DNA from: Cervus elaphus
Lineage: Eukaryota > Chordata > Mammalia > Artiodactyla > Cervidae
DNA: 64,000 nucleotides
NCBI RefSeq assembly: GCF_910594005.1
Contig: NC_057816.1
Location: 22,585,797-22,649,796 of the forward strand
Reading direction: 5' to 3'
Shown here: positions 24,640 through 37,460 of the stretch, in pieces
Layout of the letters: each line of letters starts with the position of its first letter
Position numbering within the stretch: position 1 is the first letter of the stretch
Notes under the pieces: model-generated
What the model was told of the DNA's origin: nothing
Database searches by the model: none
Seen by the model: only the letters and a program-made list of their open reading frames with translations
Program-made: the position numbers and the translations under genes

Positions 24640-27381
24640 ACACACCCTGACCTCATCTCATCCAGGTTGGTTTCAGCTTCTGAGCTGAAAGTAAACCAAA
24701 ATGAGCAATATGGATATTTATGCCCATCAATCAGAGATATTTAAACTCAATATTTGGGGGGTATATGTTAAATCTCTGAGTCTTCATCCTCTTTGGCCTG
24801 CTGCAATCTCCCCTAGCTTCTTCTATTGATGCCCAGCCTTAGTTTTGGACACCTGACTATATTACAGCTTCTGCTGCAACTGAGTAGATCCTTACCCTAA
24901 ATTCTAGGCCACACCTTAGACATCATCCAAAATGAATTGCTGTTAACGTTTTATTGTATTTCCTTTCAACCCTAATTTGTAATTGACATACAAATTCCAC
25001 TTCATGCTTATGCTGTCCCTGGAGTGCTTCATACTTTGTCATACTTTGTCATCTTCATGCTTTTCCTTCTTGAATATGCTCTCCTTGTCCTGCTCCCACA
25101 CTTTTCATCCAACAATACACACTTCTACTTTTGTTCCGTTAACTCATTTCCTTCTTCTGTTCTCTGTTTAAACATTACTTTGTCCATTAAGTCTCCCAGC
25201 CTCTTAAGCCAATCTTAAATGCTTGGGTACCAATGTACCTATTGTCCTGTGGGTATAAGTATTTGTCAGGTTCCACCACAGACTATCAGATCTTTCAGGG
25301 CAAGGGACATGTTTAAATTATTTGCCATTGTATCAAGATGTCGGGGGTGTTTTTGATATGTATGCAACAAGTTTCTAACCCGGGAAATATACAGGAGAGA
25401 AGAGTGTGGAGCTGAGAGCCAATGAGCAATGAGTTCTTGCTGTTTTGTTGATTCTCTTCTATTCTACATTTAATCCTAAATAAACATCGTGGGCTCCACA
25501 GTCCATAGGGAGTTAAGTCAATATGATGCTGAATTTCACTGAGCACCAAAGTGCCACAGTGCTATCACCAAACATCCTGAGAATGTGATTTGAAAGTAGC
25601 TTAAATTAGACAATCCAGGTGAACTAAGTCTTTTTGATACTCGCTTCCTCACAGTTTTTAATATAAGCAAAATTGCATGTAACTCATCTCTAACAGTAGC
25701 AGATGAGGTTTATGTTACATGAAAAAGACTCATTATTGGGAAAGCTGATAATCTTATTATTTGCCAGAGAAGAAAGCTGGAAGTTTCTCTTTTGATGTGA
25801 GGTACAGAGGAGGTTATAAAAACTATCACTTCTGATTATTACTTATGAATCAGAACACCTTAAAGCCAGTTTTCACAATGTTTAACTTTTCATATACTGT
25901 ACTTACTTTTTGCCAGCTTTTCCATGATTTGGCATATATGGATGCAGTGGAAAATACCATTCTCAGGGTTTATGTTGATAAGCAAGTGACCCTAGGAATT
26001 TATAAAAAGAACACTGAGGTTGCAGGCAGTTGGTGTGAGACTGTAAAACTACACTTGGAGAAAAGGCAGAACCAAGGCAACCGAGAGGCCAGGAGCAGGG
26101 CATATTTCAGCAGAAACAGTCTTGACACAATGCCACAGCCCTGCTCTTTACAACTGACATGGGCCCTGGATACTGCTGCAGCCACCAAAATGGTTCCCAA
26201 CTGGCTCACTGCATTCACATCATTCCCATTCAGATTAATTTCTCAGGTGGAAGCAAGCAACTAGGTCGGTGTGTCTCCTTCCTGTGAGCCTAAAGACACA
26301 GGGGAGGTGTTTCTCTCTGACATGGATTCGATAGTAGGAAGCTGGGCAGTGAGTCTTATCAACATGACAGTGAATGAAAGCTTATCCTCCAAGATACATG
26401 CCTACACATTTGTTTTCTCATATTTATTGAAGCAGCGAACTTATATTTTCAACTCCAGCTAGTAGTTTATTTACATAATATTCAATATGACATTTGGGAG
26501 TGGAACACTTGCTGTTTTTTTCCTTGCATGTGATTAAACTGATGCCAAGAAAATTCAGGTCATTTTCCTTTAACTTGTTTCAATCTGTCTTCATATTTTC
26601 AAGATGCTTTTTATCTCTGGCAGCAGCATTGGGTACTGGTGGAACCAAACAGTAAGCCAGCTGGCAAAGTAGAAAAACAATATCCAGAGGCTTAGCCCCA
26701 GCATCATGAAAAAAAGTACAGAAGGAGATATTTGTACCAAGAAGCAATTTAATACACTAAAAGAAATATAATCCATTAGGGCAACTGGACAATAGTCATT
26801 AAATAGTCATATATATACATGCGTGTATGTGTATATGTATTCTTAGGCTTAATAAATGCACTGTAAAAATTTTTACACATGACTAACAATTTATGTATTG
26901 GTTTATTAATTTCAATTTTAGGGGGTAAGAACAAAAGATTTGGATCAACCTAGTTATCTATCAGAAAGAGACTGATCAAATACATTTTCGGATATTTGTA
27001 CAAAAATTTTTACATAGGCATATTAAAAATTAATACTATATATATGCTATATATATTACCCCATTGATTTTACAGAGATGGTAGCATTCTATGTGCACTC
27101 TGATTTAATCTGCTTTTTATCTTACATGTACCATTTCCTGAGACACAACCAGAGAATGGTAAGCCTTAGGATTTAGGAAAGAGTAAATTCAGAAGACTAG
27201 TAAATTCACAGGATGACAACTGTGCAGTTAGCCTAAAAGCAAACATTTCAAACTGGAAGAGTGGTATAGGAGGGTTTTCTCCACTTACCAATATATTCTG
27301 TGTTCTAAAATGTCACAGTCGCCTTGCAGGCACAGCTAATTTATTTACTTGGTTTCATTATCTTCTACTAACTTAGGCAGG
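24640..27381. other. Long unassigned stretch
   Basis: No gene is recognised. An L2-like remnant lies at about 25000-25340. A 139-codon frame at 25845-26264 resembles no protein I know and starts in unremarkable AT-rich sequence. The rest is AT-rich and unrecognised. Confidence 0.45.
25000..25340 (+). mobile_element. L2 LINE remnant
   Basis: Diverged L2-like order: ccttcttgaatatgctctcc, a middle part rich in ttcc/tttc, then gactatcagatctttcaggg and aagggacatg, matching the L2 3' terminal region in sense orientation. Confidence 0.45.
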
Positions 27382-27562
27382 GGTCTTTCCTGGTGGCTCA
27401 GTGGTAAAGAATCTGCCTGCCAATGCAGGAGACGTAGTTCTATCCCTGTGTAAGGAAGATCCTCTAGAGAAGGAAATGGCAAACCATTCCAGTATTCTTG
27501 CCTGGGAAATCCCAAGGACAGAGGAGCCTGGTGGGCTACGACGCGATGACTAAACAACAACA
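27382..27562 (+). mobile_element. Bov-tA SINE with imperfect target-site duplication
   Basis: tRNA head (ctttcctggtggctcagtgg), body (gagaaggaaatggcaaacca) and a (caa)n tail. The flanks are actaacttaggca (27367-27379) and actaatgtaggca (27563-27575), 11 of 13 identical. Confidence 0.92.
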
Positions 27563-27575
27563 ACTAATGTAGGCA

Positions 27576-28049
27576 TAGATTACATTTTGGAGACAGGTTT
27601 TAAATTTCATGTATAAAACAAGTAGTGCAACACATCCTTATTTTATCTTAAGTTTCTGAAGGTAAAATTGCATGCTTTACCTAATTTATGTTGCAATCAA
27701 ACCAAGCAGTTCTTTTTTCCAGAAGGAATCTAAATTCTTCAGGAGGAACATGTTACCTTCCAAACAGGAGTGCTGATTACTTGAAGCATTAGTCAGTTTG
27801 AAAGACACCTATGTTACAAGAGACTCAGGAGTAAGCAAAAGCTGAGGGATTCCATCATCACTAGACCTGCTTTATGAGAAATGCAACAGGCTGCACTTCA
27901 AACTGACAAAAGAATGGCATTTCTTTCTATTGTATCAAAACACACCCTTTTTTCAATTTTGAAGATTTATAGCCGCAGATTTTAAGAAAACTCATTTCTG
28001 GAAAAAAAGGAAAGTTTTTGCAAACATAAACTTTTACTCTGTTTCACAC
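27576..28049. other. Unassigned stretch
   Basis: Nothing recognised. Confidence 0.4.
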
Positions 28050-28145
28050 AGCATGAGGGATCTTTGTTCCCTAACCAGGGATCAAACCTGCACCCTCTGG
28101 AGTAGAAACACAGAATCTTAACCACTGCACTACCAGGGAAGTTCC
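28050..28145 (-). mobile_element. CHR-type cetartiodactyl tRNA SINE, antisense
   Basis: Reads gcatgagggatctttgttcc, ctaaccagggatcaaacctg, then taaccactgcactaccaggg and aagttcc. This is the antisense head of the tRNA-derived SINE shared by cetartiodactyls and is older than the Bov-tA copies. Confidence 0.8.
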
Positions 28146-28982
28146 CAGTTTGCTTTAGAGAAAATCTGTATCAAACAAGTTCAAGCTATTAATTTCATCA
28201 ATATTTATTTTTGTCAGATTCTAGTCTAACCACGTGCAGGAGAAAGGAATAAACAATAGATGGTCAAATTCTATTTGATGAGGTAGAGATGTAAACAAAG
28301 TTATGAATCAGATACAGAGACTGAGCATGCACAATACATGCATATATACATATATACTATATCCTTGAGGCTATTACTATTATAATAAGTCAGACTAAGT
28401 TAATTTTAAAGTAACTACGTTCATTCCTCTCAGTTCCTACTTGGTACTAACACGTTTCATACTTAACCTTATAAGTGTATACTTGTGATCCCTGTTGACT
28501 AATCATAAATATTTCACGGATGCCACTGAAGCTTTGCTGAATCTGGAAAGGCAGTATTATAGAAAACATGACTAAAAGAGCTCTGAAATTCTAGAAAACT
28601 TATAACTTATACAGTAGAAATCCCTAAAATGGATAAAAACAGAAAGGTCCATATTGTTTTCAGGGAAAACAAAGAGGGGTGGCCCCATCAGTCAGCATTC
28701 CACATTCATGCTGATATATGAAAAGTACATGGAAAGGCAAAGTGCAAAGTGGTCTAAAAAAGAGGAGGAATCAAACTGAGCCCAATGTTAAGGATAAAGC
28801 TCATTCAGTGAGCAAGCACGGATCTGAGAACAATCATGAGACTCAATAATATTTGCATGTTTAAATGCATGATTAGAGAGCAAAAAGGATCTCAGGCAAA
28901 AACCTTGTTCTGAAGAAAATTATGGAAAAACACATTAACACATACACAAAACACGGGTACACACACACACACCTGGTTCTGC
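28146..28982. other. 3' flank of the minus-strand receptor, unassigned
   Basis: No gene is recognised. A short CA repeat sits near 28960-28972. Because the receptor reads leftward, this is its 3' UTR and downstream region. No convincing polyadenylation site could be chosen. Confidence 0.4.
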
Positions 28983-29912
28983 TTAGTTTGCAACTCTCTT
29001 CAGGGTTTTCTTCACTGCAAGTCTGACATCCTTATTCCTTAGACTATAGATGAGGGGGTTCAACATGGGGACTATATTGGTATAAAATACTGATAAGAAC
29101 TTCTGCTGGCCGATGGAACCATCTGAAGAGGTCTTGAGATGTGTGAACAACCCAGAGCCATAGAAGAGGGCAATAGTTATTATGTGGGAGCCACAAGTAC
29201 TGAAGGCTTTGGACCAACCCTGAGCTGATGAGATGTGGAGGATATTGGAGAGGATCAAAGCATAAGAAACAAAAATGATGAAGCTAGATATTATTACAAC
29301 TGTGCTCACAACAATGGAATCCACCAGCTCACTGGCATCAGTGCGGCTGCAAGACAGCTGGAGGAGGGGGAAGATGTCACACATGTAATGATTGATGATG
29401 CTGGAATCACAAAAGGACAACCTAACCATGTCCCCTGTGTGGACCATGGCACCAGCAAACCCCATTGCGTATGAACCAAACATGAGCAGAGAACAGACCT
29501 GAGGGGACATAGTGACTGTGTACCAAAGGGGCTTACAGATGGCCACATAGCGATCATAGGCCATGGCTGTCAACACATAGCACTCAGAATGGACAAAGAA
29601 ACAGAAAAAAAACAGTTGAGCCATGCATCCTTCAAAGGAGATGGTGTTCTCTGACACAAAGCTCATCAGCAGTTTAGGGGTAATGACCAAGGAGTGGCAG
29701 AGATCTATGAAAGATAGATTGAAGATGAAGAAATACATGGGAGTATGAAGATGAGCATTCAGGTATATCAGATTAATTAAACTCAAATTCCCTACCACAG
29801 TGACCATATAGTTCATTAAGAAGAGTAAGAAGAGGGGTAACTGGAGTTGAGTGAGGTCTGTAAATCCCACTAGGATGAAATCAGTTACTGAAGAGTCATT
29901 TTCCACAACCAT
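28983..29912 (-). CDS. Olfactory receptor, family 8-like, intact
   Basis: A seven-transmembrane odorant receptor that would signal through the olfactory G protein in olfactory cilia. It has 309 codons, a normal OR length. The start chosen is the ATG at 29910-29912; the frame is open two codons further (TTG, ATA) but has no earlier ATG. In order: an N-glycosylation site at N5 (NDS), TM1 with GN at 41-42, LHTPMYFF at 55-62, C96 and C178 for the conserved disulphide, [10 protein letters not shown] at 117-126, [10 protein letters not shown] in TM5, [10 protein letters not shown] at 234-243, and [12 protein letters not shown] at 282-293. The residue before SKAFSTC is W233, where ORs usually carry R. 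A splice acceptor lies 19 bases upstream of the ATG. Family 8 is inferred; the subfamily is not assigned. Confidence 0.95.
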   Translation of the reverse strand: MVVENDSSVTDFILVGFTDLTQLQLPLFLLFLMNYMVTVVGNLSLINLIYLNAHLHTPMYFFIFNLSFIDLCHSLVITPKLLMSFVSENTISFEGCMAQLFFFCFFVHSECYVLTAMAYDRYVAICKPLWYTVTMSPQVCSLLMFGSYAMGFAGAMVHTGDMVRLSFCDSSIINHYMCDIFPLLQLSCSRTDASELVDSIVVSTVVIISSFIIFVSYALILSNILHISSAQGWSKAFSTCGSHIITIALFYGSGLFTHLKTSSDGSIGQQKFLSVFYTNIVPMLNPLIYSLRNKDVRLAVKKTLKRVAN

Positions 29913-29930
29913 TATCAACAGTGGTGTGAT

Positions 29931-29950
29931 CTGTGTGGAAATAAGAAAAG
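29931..29950 (-). promoter_or_regulatory. Splice acceptor for the minus-strand receptor exon
   Basis: The - strand reads cttttcttatttccacacag: a pyrimidine tract followed by CAG. The coding exon would begin at 29930, leaving an 18-base 5' UTR stretch before the ATG. This matches the usual OR architecture of a non-coding leader exon spliced to a single coding exon. The leader exon was not found. Confidence 0.7.
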
Positions 29951-31590
29951 AATGTTACATCAAGGAGGGATTCAGATCCTTTGTTTCTAGGCTGAAGACT
30001 TGTCCCACTGGGGCTCAAGTGTGACTGTTGGGACAGTGAGTGATGACTCCCTATCTTTCAACTTTCTTCCTGCAACTGTCTTTTCATGTTTTCAAATCTC
30101 AGCTGTAACTCCTCACCTCCTCTGGACTGACTAGCAGGGACCTAAAACAATGTTCACATTTGAGAGACAAAGAAATAATATTTTGAAGAGATGACTAGGA
30201 TGGCCAAAGCCATGCAGCAAGAGAGGAAAGGAGTCCAGGGTGGTGCTTGGGACCAGTCCCTATGGAAATTCCTGAAGCTTGCACAAAGAAGTCCGTGTGA
30301 TACCCACTGTGCTCACGGCTCCACTCACTCTCTCCCTCTTGATGTTTGTTTGTTGTTCAGCTGCCAAGTTGTCTCTGACTCTTTGCGACTCCATGGACCG
30401 CAGCACACTAGGCTCCTCTATCCAACACTACATCCTGGAGTTTGCTCAAATTCATCTCCAATGAGTTGGTGATATTGTCTAACCATCTCATCCTCTGTCA
30501 CCCCCTTTTCCTTTTGTCTTCAGTCTCTCCCAGCATCAGGGTCTCTCCCTCTTACCTTTTAGAAAGTCAGCACCAGACTTAGTGAACATGCTGAGACTGT
30601 CCCCATATGAATCTGCATTTCTCTTACCTACTCCCTTTATCCAGTCTTACCTCAAAATCACAATGAATTGTTTAAGAAGGGCAGGTGGCTTCCCATACCT
30701 CTCCACTGCTGTAGTGGTGGGAATGAAAACATCAGAGCAGAGAAGACTCGTCCAATTTCCTTCTACCTAGAGGTCCCCTAGGCCTTTGTTCTTTTCCTTT
30801 CCCTGGTCTGAAGGATATAAATGTTCTGACAATGAAGGACGCAACACCCATCTATTTGTGGATTTGCATATAATGTCTTCAGGGCCAGGCAAATGCAACT
30901 GCTTTCTGTCTCCAAACCATCATCTGGCTGATAATGTGAATGCATCTCATTCTCTGTGGATCTCAGCAACCTGTTTGGAAGCTTGGAAAATGAGCCTCAT
31001 TTAGGATCAAAGTTTGATCAGGCTCCTTAGGGAAAAAATTATTGAGCCTGTGTTTACATACTTCATCAATAAGATGATATTGATACTTTTGGGATTCAAT
31101 GTTCTTCTCCAAGTATCAGTTCACATTAAAAATTTATTGATGTACGATAAATTACCATAAACATAGTAAATTAAATACCCAGTTATTCCATAAATTAGAA
31201 GTCTGGTATGGCATGGCTGGATTCTCTGCTCAGGCTAAAATCAGGGTGTGGGCAAGCTTCACATTTTCTTCTGGGGGCTCAGGGGAAGAATTTTTTCCCA
31301 AACTCATTCAGGTTGTTGGAAGAACTCAATTTCTGGGGTTTCAGAACTGAGAGCTTCATTTTCTTGCTGACTGTCAGCTGGGGTCACTCTCAGTTTGTAG
31401 AGGCTGCCTGCATTTATCATCATGTGGCCCTCTTGTCTTCAATCTGGCAGTAAATGGAACACTGAATCCTTTTTAAAAATTTAATTGAGACATATTTAAA
31501 TTTATTTAGATACATTTGAGAAACAGTATCACAGGAACATCTTGAAATTAACTTTTACTACTTTTATTGATGCCTTAATTATAAAAGTAA
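29951..31590. other. Upstream region of the minus-strand receptor, mostly unassigned
   Basis: Holds a BovB 3' fragment (30348-30552) and a possible ancient repeat around 31130-31455 (aaattaccataaacatag and later tggctggattctctgctcag). The leader exon and promoter of the receptor should lie here or further right, but I cannot point to them. Confidence 0.4.
30348..30552 (-). mobile_element. BovB 3' end fragment, antisense
   Basis: Reads tgttgttcagctgccaagtt, ctttgcgactccatggac, then cctggagtttgctcaaattc and cccagcatcagggtctctcc. This is the reverse complement of the last 200 bp of BovB. Confidence 0.88.
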
Positions 31591-31599
31591 TATGTGCTT

Positions 31600-32475
31600 A
31601 TTTTTGAAGCCATAGATGATTGACACATATATCAAGTAAAAAGTGCCTGGTCCTCTCCACCTTTTCCTCCAAAGATAAAGTATAGTTGACTAACAATGTT
31701 ACTTTCAGGTGTATAGCAGAGTGATTCAGTTATACATATACATGCATCTATTCTTTTTAGAATTCTTTTCCCATTCAGGTTATTACAGAGTAGTGAGCAG
31801 AGTTCCCTGCACTATACAGTAGGTTCTTGTTGGTTATCTATTTTAAATGTAGCAGTGTTTAAATGTTAGCCCCAAGCTTCCAATCTGTCCCTCCCTCCAG
31901 CTCTTCCTTCTTGGTAACCATAAGTTCATTCTCTAAGTCTATGAGTTTCTCTCCATTTTGTAAGTAAGTTTGTATGTATCATTTGTTTTTAGATTCTGCC
32001 TATAAGCAGCATCATATGATATCTGTCTTTTTCTGTCTGGCTTACTTCACTTAATATGATAATCTTCAGGTCCATTGATGTTGCTGCAAATGGCATTATT
32101 TCATTCTTCTTTATGGCTGAGTAATATTCTGTTGTATATATGTATCACATCTTCTTGATCCATTCCTCTGTCAATGGACAATTAAGTTGCTTCCATGTCT
32201 TGGCTCTGTGAACTGTGCTGCGATGAACACTGGGGTACATGTATCATATCAAAAACTATGTTTTTCTCTGGATATATGCCCAGGAGTGGGATTGTTGAAT
32301 CATATGGTATATCTATTTTTAGTTTCTTATGGAACTTCCATACTATTCTCCATAGTGGTTGCACCAATTTACATTCCCTCCTACAGTGTAGGAGAGTTCC
32401 TTTCTCTCCACACCCTCTATAGCATTTATTGTTTGTAGCCTTTTTGATGATGGCCATTCTGATTGTAGTTTTGAT
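31600..32475 (-). mobile_element. L1 3' region, antisense, left part
   Basis: Antisense L1 3' end older than L1-BT: ggcttacttcacttaatatg, tggctgagtaatattctgtt, gatgaacactggggtacatg, cccaggagtgggattgttga. On the - strand it gives an ORF2 C-terminus like [19 protein letters not shown], showing common descent. A sense BovB splits it; it resumes at 33972. Confidence 0.85.
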
Positions 32476-33971
32476 TTGAAGTCAAGTGGGTCTTAGGAAG
32501 CATCACTACAAACAAAGCTAGTGGAGGTGATGAAATTCCAGCTGAGCTATTTCAAATCCTAAAAGATGATGATGTTGAAGTGCTACACTCAATATGCAAG
32601 CAAATTTGGAAAACTCAGCAGTGGCCACAGGACAGGAAAAGGTCAGTTTTCATTCCAATCCCAAAGAAAGGCAGAGCTGAAGAATGTTCAAACTACCACA
32701 CAATTGCACTCATTTCACATGCTAGCAAAGTAATGCTCAAAATTCTCCAAGCTAGGCTTCAACAGTATGTGAACCAAAACTCCCAGATGTTCAATCTGGA
32801 TTTAGAAAAGGCAGAGGAACCAGAGATCAATTGCCAACATCTGTTGGATCATAGAAAAAGCAAGAGAATATCAGAAAAACATCTACTTCTGCTTCATTGA
32901 CTATGCTAAAGCTTTTGACTGTGTGGATCATAACAAACTATGGAAAATTCTGAAAGAGATGGGAATACCAGACCATCTCACCTGCCTCCTGAGAAATCTG
33001 TATGCAGGTCAAGAAGCAACAGTTAGAACCAGACATGGAACAACAGACTGGTTACAAACTGGGAAAGGAGTACATCGAGGCTGAATATTGTCACCCTGCT
33101 TATTTAACTTCTATGCAGAGTACATCATGCTAAATGCTGGGCTGCATGAAGCACAAGCTGGAATCAAGGTAGCCAGGAGAAGTATCAATAACCTCAGATA
33201 CATAGCTGATACCAACCTTATGGCAGAAAGTAAAGAGGAACTAATGAGCCTCTTGATGAAGGTGAAAGAGGAGAGTAAAAAAAGTTGGCTTAAAACTCAA
33301 CATTCAAAAAAAGAAGATCATAGCATCTGGTCCCATCACTTCTTTGCAAATAGATAGGGAAACAACGGAAACAGTGACAGACTTTATTTTTTGGGCTCCA
33401 AAATCACTGCAGATGGTGACTGAAACCATGAAATTAAAACACGCTTGCTCCTTGGAAGAAAAGCTATGACCAACCTAGACAGCATATTAAAAAGCAGAGA
33501 TATTACTTTGCCAACAAAGATCTGTATAGTCAAAGCTGTGGTTTTTCCAGTAAGCATGTATGGATGTGAGAGGTGGACCGTAAAGAAGGCTGAGCGATGA
33601 TTGATGCTTTTGAACTGTGTTGTTGGAGAAGACTCATCAGAGTTCCTTGGACTGCAAGATCAAACCAGTCAATTCTAAAAGAAATCAATCCTGAATATTC
33701 ATTGGAAAGGCTGATGCTGAAGCTCCAATACTTTGGCCACCTGATGTGAAGAACTGACTCATTGGAAAAGACCCTGACGCTGGGCAAGATTGAAGGCAGG
33801 AGGAGAAGGGGATGACAGAGGACGAAATGTTTGGATGGCAGCACTGACTCAATGCGCAAGAGTTTGAGCAAACTCCAGGAGTTAGTGATGGACAGGGAAG
33901 CCTGGCATGCTGCAGTCCATCGGGTCGCAAAGAGTCAGACATGGCTGAGCAACTGAGCAACAACAACAACA
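32476..33971 (+). mobile_element. BovB LINE, 5'-truncated, inside an L1
   Basis: Sense BovB from the middle of the reverse transcriptase to the 3' end. Recognisable pieces: SICKQIWKTQQWPQDRKRSV, DYAKAFDCVDHNKLW, CLFNFYAEYIM. It is dead: TGT to TGA at about 33082 in the RQGCILSP region, the active-site YADD box altered to Y-I-A-D (about 33199-33210), and frameshifts near 33280. It sits in an antisense L1 that continues on both sides. Confidence 0.9.
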
Positions 33972-34336
33972 ATGAGTTGACGTTGAGCATTCTTTCATGT
34001 GACTCTTGACCTTCTGTATGTCTTCTTTGGAGAAATGTCCATTTAGGTCTCCTGTCCTTTGTTGACTGGGTTGTTTGTTTTGGTGCTTTTAAGCATCATG
34101 AGCTGTTTGTTAATTTTGGAGACTAATCCCTCCTCAGTCACATCATTTACAAATATTTTCTCACTATCTCTGTGTTGTCTTTTCATTTTGTTTATTGTTT
34201 CCTCTACTGTGCAAAGGTTTTTAAGTAGGTCCCATTTGTTTATTTTTGTTTTTATTTCCACTGCTCTGGGAGATGGATTGAAGAAGAAACTGCAACAATT
34301 TATGTCAGACAGTGTTCTGCCTATATTTTCCATCAT
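33972..34336 (-). mobile_element. L1 3' region, antisense, right part
   Basis: Resumes the L1 left at 32475: gttgagcattctttcatgtg, cttctttggagaaatgtcca, then atttatgtcagacagtgttc. On the - strand about 97 codons of degraded ORF2 are readable. Confidence 0.85.
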
Positions 34337-35443
34337 ATACTCAGATCACATGAAATTATGTAGCTCTTATCTAGGTACCTACTTTGATAACTTCCAGTGT
34401 CAACATATGGCAGGCGTGAACATTATTGCCCTTTACCCAAGATTACCCAACAGATATTTTGAGCTTTTAAAGTCCAAAATGGGGAGAAGAAATAAAGAGA
34501 AAGGAAAAGACTCACTATCTGCTGCTCACTATCCATAGTTTTAATTTTAGTATTCTGTTAAAAGAGATGCATCTTTCAAACATGACCAATGCCAAGATAA
34601 TGATCTCATCCTCAATTGCATAATTCTGGGTGAGATTTCAAGAGAGTATCATTCTCACAAAGTGATTGGAGAGAAACCAACCCAGTGAAGAATCTCATTC
34701 CTTGCTTGATTTTGCTTCTGTTTCTTCTTTTCCTTATTTCAGTCTTTAAGATTTTTTTTTTTAAGATTTTTATTTTTAAGGTCATTATAACAGATTTTAT
34801 TCTGTATTTGACCTCTATGCTATGTGTCTTTTATTCTTTACTCCACACACATTATTTTCATAATTTTAATTTTTTCTTCTCTTGAGGTACCAAGAGGTGA
34901 CACTTCGAATTGCATATCCTTTCTATTCCCTTCCTGTATATCTTGCTGTGGTCTCTCATGACACATTTTTCTTTTCACATTTAGTGTGAACTTATTCTTT
35001 CTGACTGTGGCTTTGGATCAAATTAGATCCACCACAACCAAAACTCTTTCATCTTCCCAACAGCATTTTCCACCTGCTCTTGTTCATTGCAAAAGCTTGA
35101 AGCTTCCACTGTAGAAGTGAGAGAAATTGCTCCCTGGGATTTGCTTTTTATTTCTTAATTTACAGTTATTTTGAAGTGTGAGCATTTTCTTTGTCTTTGG
35201 ATTATGCTGTGAATATTGTTTTTTGTGGAGTTTTACTTGTTCTTATTGTTCTGTATTGCTCTTACCAGAATTATTGGGAGGTGCAGGTCTAGGCATTTGC
35301 TATTTTTTTTTTTTTTGGTTTCCTGAAAGTCTTCTCAAAAATAATATTTTTAAGATATTTGCATATTTTAAAAAGGTATATTGTATTGATTTAGAGATGT
35401 GGCAGCCTGGGTAGGAGGAGAGTTTGGGGGAGAATGGATACAT
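34337..35443. other. Unassigned AT- and T-rich stretch
   Basis: No gene or clear repeat. T-runs occur near 34750 and 35305-35316. Confidence 0.45.
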
Positions 35444-35585
35444 TTATTGGGGAAGGGAATGGCAATCCACTCCAGTATTCTTGCCTGGAGAATCCCATGG
35501 TTAGAGGAACCTGGTGGGCTACCATTCATAGGGTCGCACAAAGTCGGACACAACTAAAGCGACTTAGCATGGCATGGCATGGCAG
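35444..35585 (+). mobile_element. Bov-A-type SINE with (catgg)n tail
   Basis: Headless sense SINE (gaagggaatggcaatccact through acaactaaagcgacttagca) followed by gcatggcatggcatggca, a short tandem tail. Confidence 0.88.
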
Positions 35586-35879
35586 AGGTGATTCACTTCT
35601 CAGTGAACTCAAAAATACTTTTTTCATTTTAGTTTGTTAAAAACGCCATTCATCATTTAGATTTGTGTTATTTCAGAAAAAGTAAATATTCAGAAGATTA
35701 CTAGATCTGTTACTGGAAATATGGTTGCTAGTTTATTCAAGCCAACCATATTGTTGGAAATAACCATACTGTCATTCAAAATACAGACTTTTTCCTTATA
35801 AAATTGAAAAGCTGAAAGAATGTGAAGAATTACTAGGTCAAAATAGATTATGTGAAAAATCCTTTATCTATTAAACAAG
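35586..35879. other. Unassigned AT-rich stretch
   Basis: Nothing recognised. Confidence 0.4.
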
Positions 35880-37460
35880 TTGAATTAGTAAGCAATCCTT
35901 CACACACATGTGCTCACATCTTGTGCTCACAAGCCTAATGGCTTCACTGGTTAATTCTATCATACATGAAAAGAAGAAATAATACCAAGTGTATGCAAAT
36001 TCTTTCAGAAAAGAGATAAAGAGAAAACATTTTTCAAACATATTTTATGAGGCAGCATAACCTGGATATCCAAATAAAACATAGAATTACAAGGAAAATA
36101 TATACCAATATTCCTCATAAACATAAGTGCAAAAACACTTATACAATATTACTAATCTAATATAGTGTTCTATAAAAATGATAATGCTTTATAATTAAGT
36201 GGGGTTCAGCACAGGAAATCAAGGTTGGTTATACCTCTGAAAACCATTCAATGTAATTCACAGTATTAACAGTATAAAGGAGAAAACAGTATCATCAGAT
36301 AAGTAGATACTGAAAAAGCATATGATAAAAAATATCCATTTATCATAAAAATCTCAGAAAAACAGGAACAGAAAAGAATTCTCTGAATTTAGCAAAGAGA
36401 ATTTATTAAAAAATCTAACATAATTAATGGTTAAATTAAAAGCTTTCCCTGTAAGATTGGAAATGAGCGAAGAATGTCCTCTTTTCTCTATATTTGGTGA
36501 AGAGCTTAGTTATTGAAATTAGACGTGAAAATAAAATAAAATAACATCAGACTGAAAAAGAAGATAAATTAGCATTATTCTTAGAAAATATGATTATTAA
36601 TGTAGAAAATCCACAAAATAAAAATATTAGAATAAGCAGATATACCAAGATTTCAAGATACAAAGTCATTAAACATAAATTAACTGCATTTCTAAATGCT
36701 AGCAACAAATACTTGGAAAATGAAATTAATAAAAATACCATTTACAGTAGCATCAAACTAAAATCACTTAGGAATAAATTTAATGACAGATGTGCAAACC
36801 TCTAAAGTGAAAACTTCAGAACCTTGATCAGAGAAATAAAAAGGTTACAAATAAAGAGAGATACACCATGTTTGCGGACTGGAAGATCTGATATTGTTAA
36901 CATTTCCATTTCCCTCAAAACAGATCTAGAGACTCAATGCATTCCAAATAAATACAGGGGTTCAATGGCTTCAAAATGCTGAGAAAAAGTTACATTTAAA
37001 CTAGAATTTCATACCTTACTAAACTATGAAAAAAATAGGAAGCCAAAATTAAAGAAATTTCAGGAATGTAGAGTCTCTAACATTTGCATTCCATGCACAC
37101 TTTCTAAGGAAATTAATGGAGCATTTGTGCTACCAAAAATGAGGAAAAAACCTGACATAGTCAAGAGGAGTCTAAAGAGGCATACCAACTAAATGTAACG
37201 TAACTTTGATGAGATCCTGGAACTGAAAAAGGACATGAAGTACATAGTAAGGAAATCTGTGTATAGTATGGACTTTAGCTAATGATAACATAACAACACT
37301 GGCTTGCTAATTGTAACAAACACATTGTAAGATGTTAATGTTAATAATGGGGGAAATGGTTTGCAGTATATGGGAATTCTTTGTACTATGCTCTCAATTT
37401 TTTCTATAAATCTAAAACTGTCCTAAAAAATAAAGTTCATTTAAAAAATGAAGAAACCAA
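35880..37460 (+). mobile_element. Old L1 3' half, sense
   Basis: Degraded L1 ORF2 in sense orientation (gagatacaccatgtttgcgg at about 36859, gactggaagatctgatattg), then a typical old L1 3' UTR (gcttgctaattgtaacaaac, gtaagatgttaatgttaata, cagtatatgggaattctttg, ctgtcctaaaaaataaagtt). An internal deletion near 37050-37200 is likely. No open frame remains. Confidence 0.75.

Noticed and set aside
25845..26264. A 139-codon open frame that could be a small gene
   Set aside because: No recognisable domain, no signal peptide or repeat pattern, no splice context, and composition like the surrounding non-coding DNA. Chance frames of this size are expected in 64 kb.
29235..29474. A 79-codon + strand frame inside the minus-strand receptor
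   Set aside because: It is the antisense shadow of the conserved receptor coding sequence.
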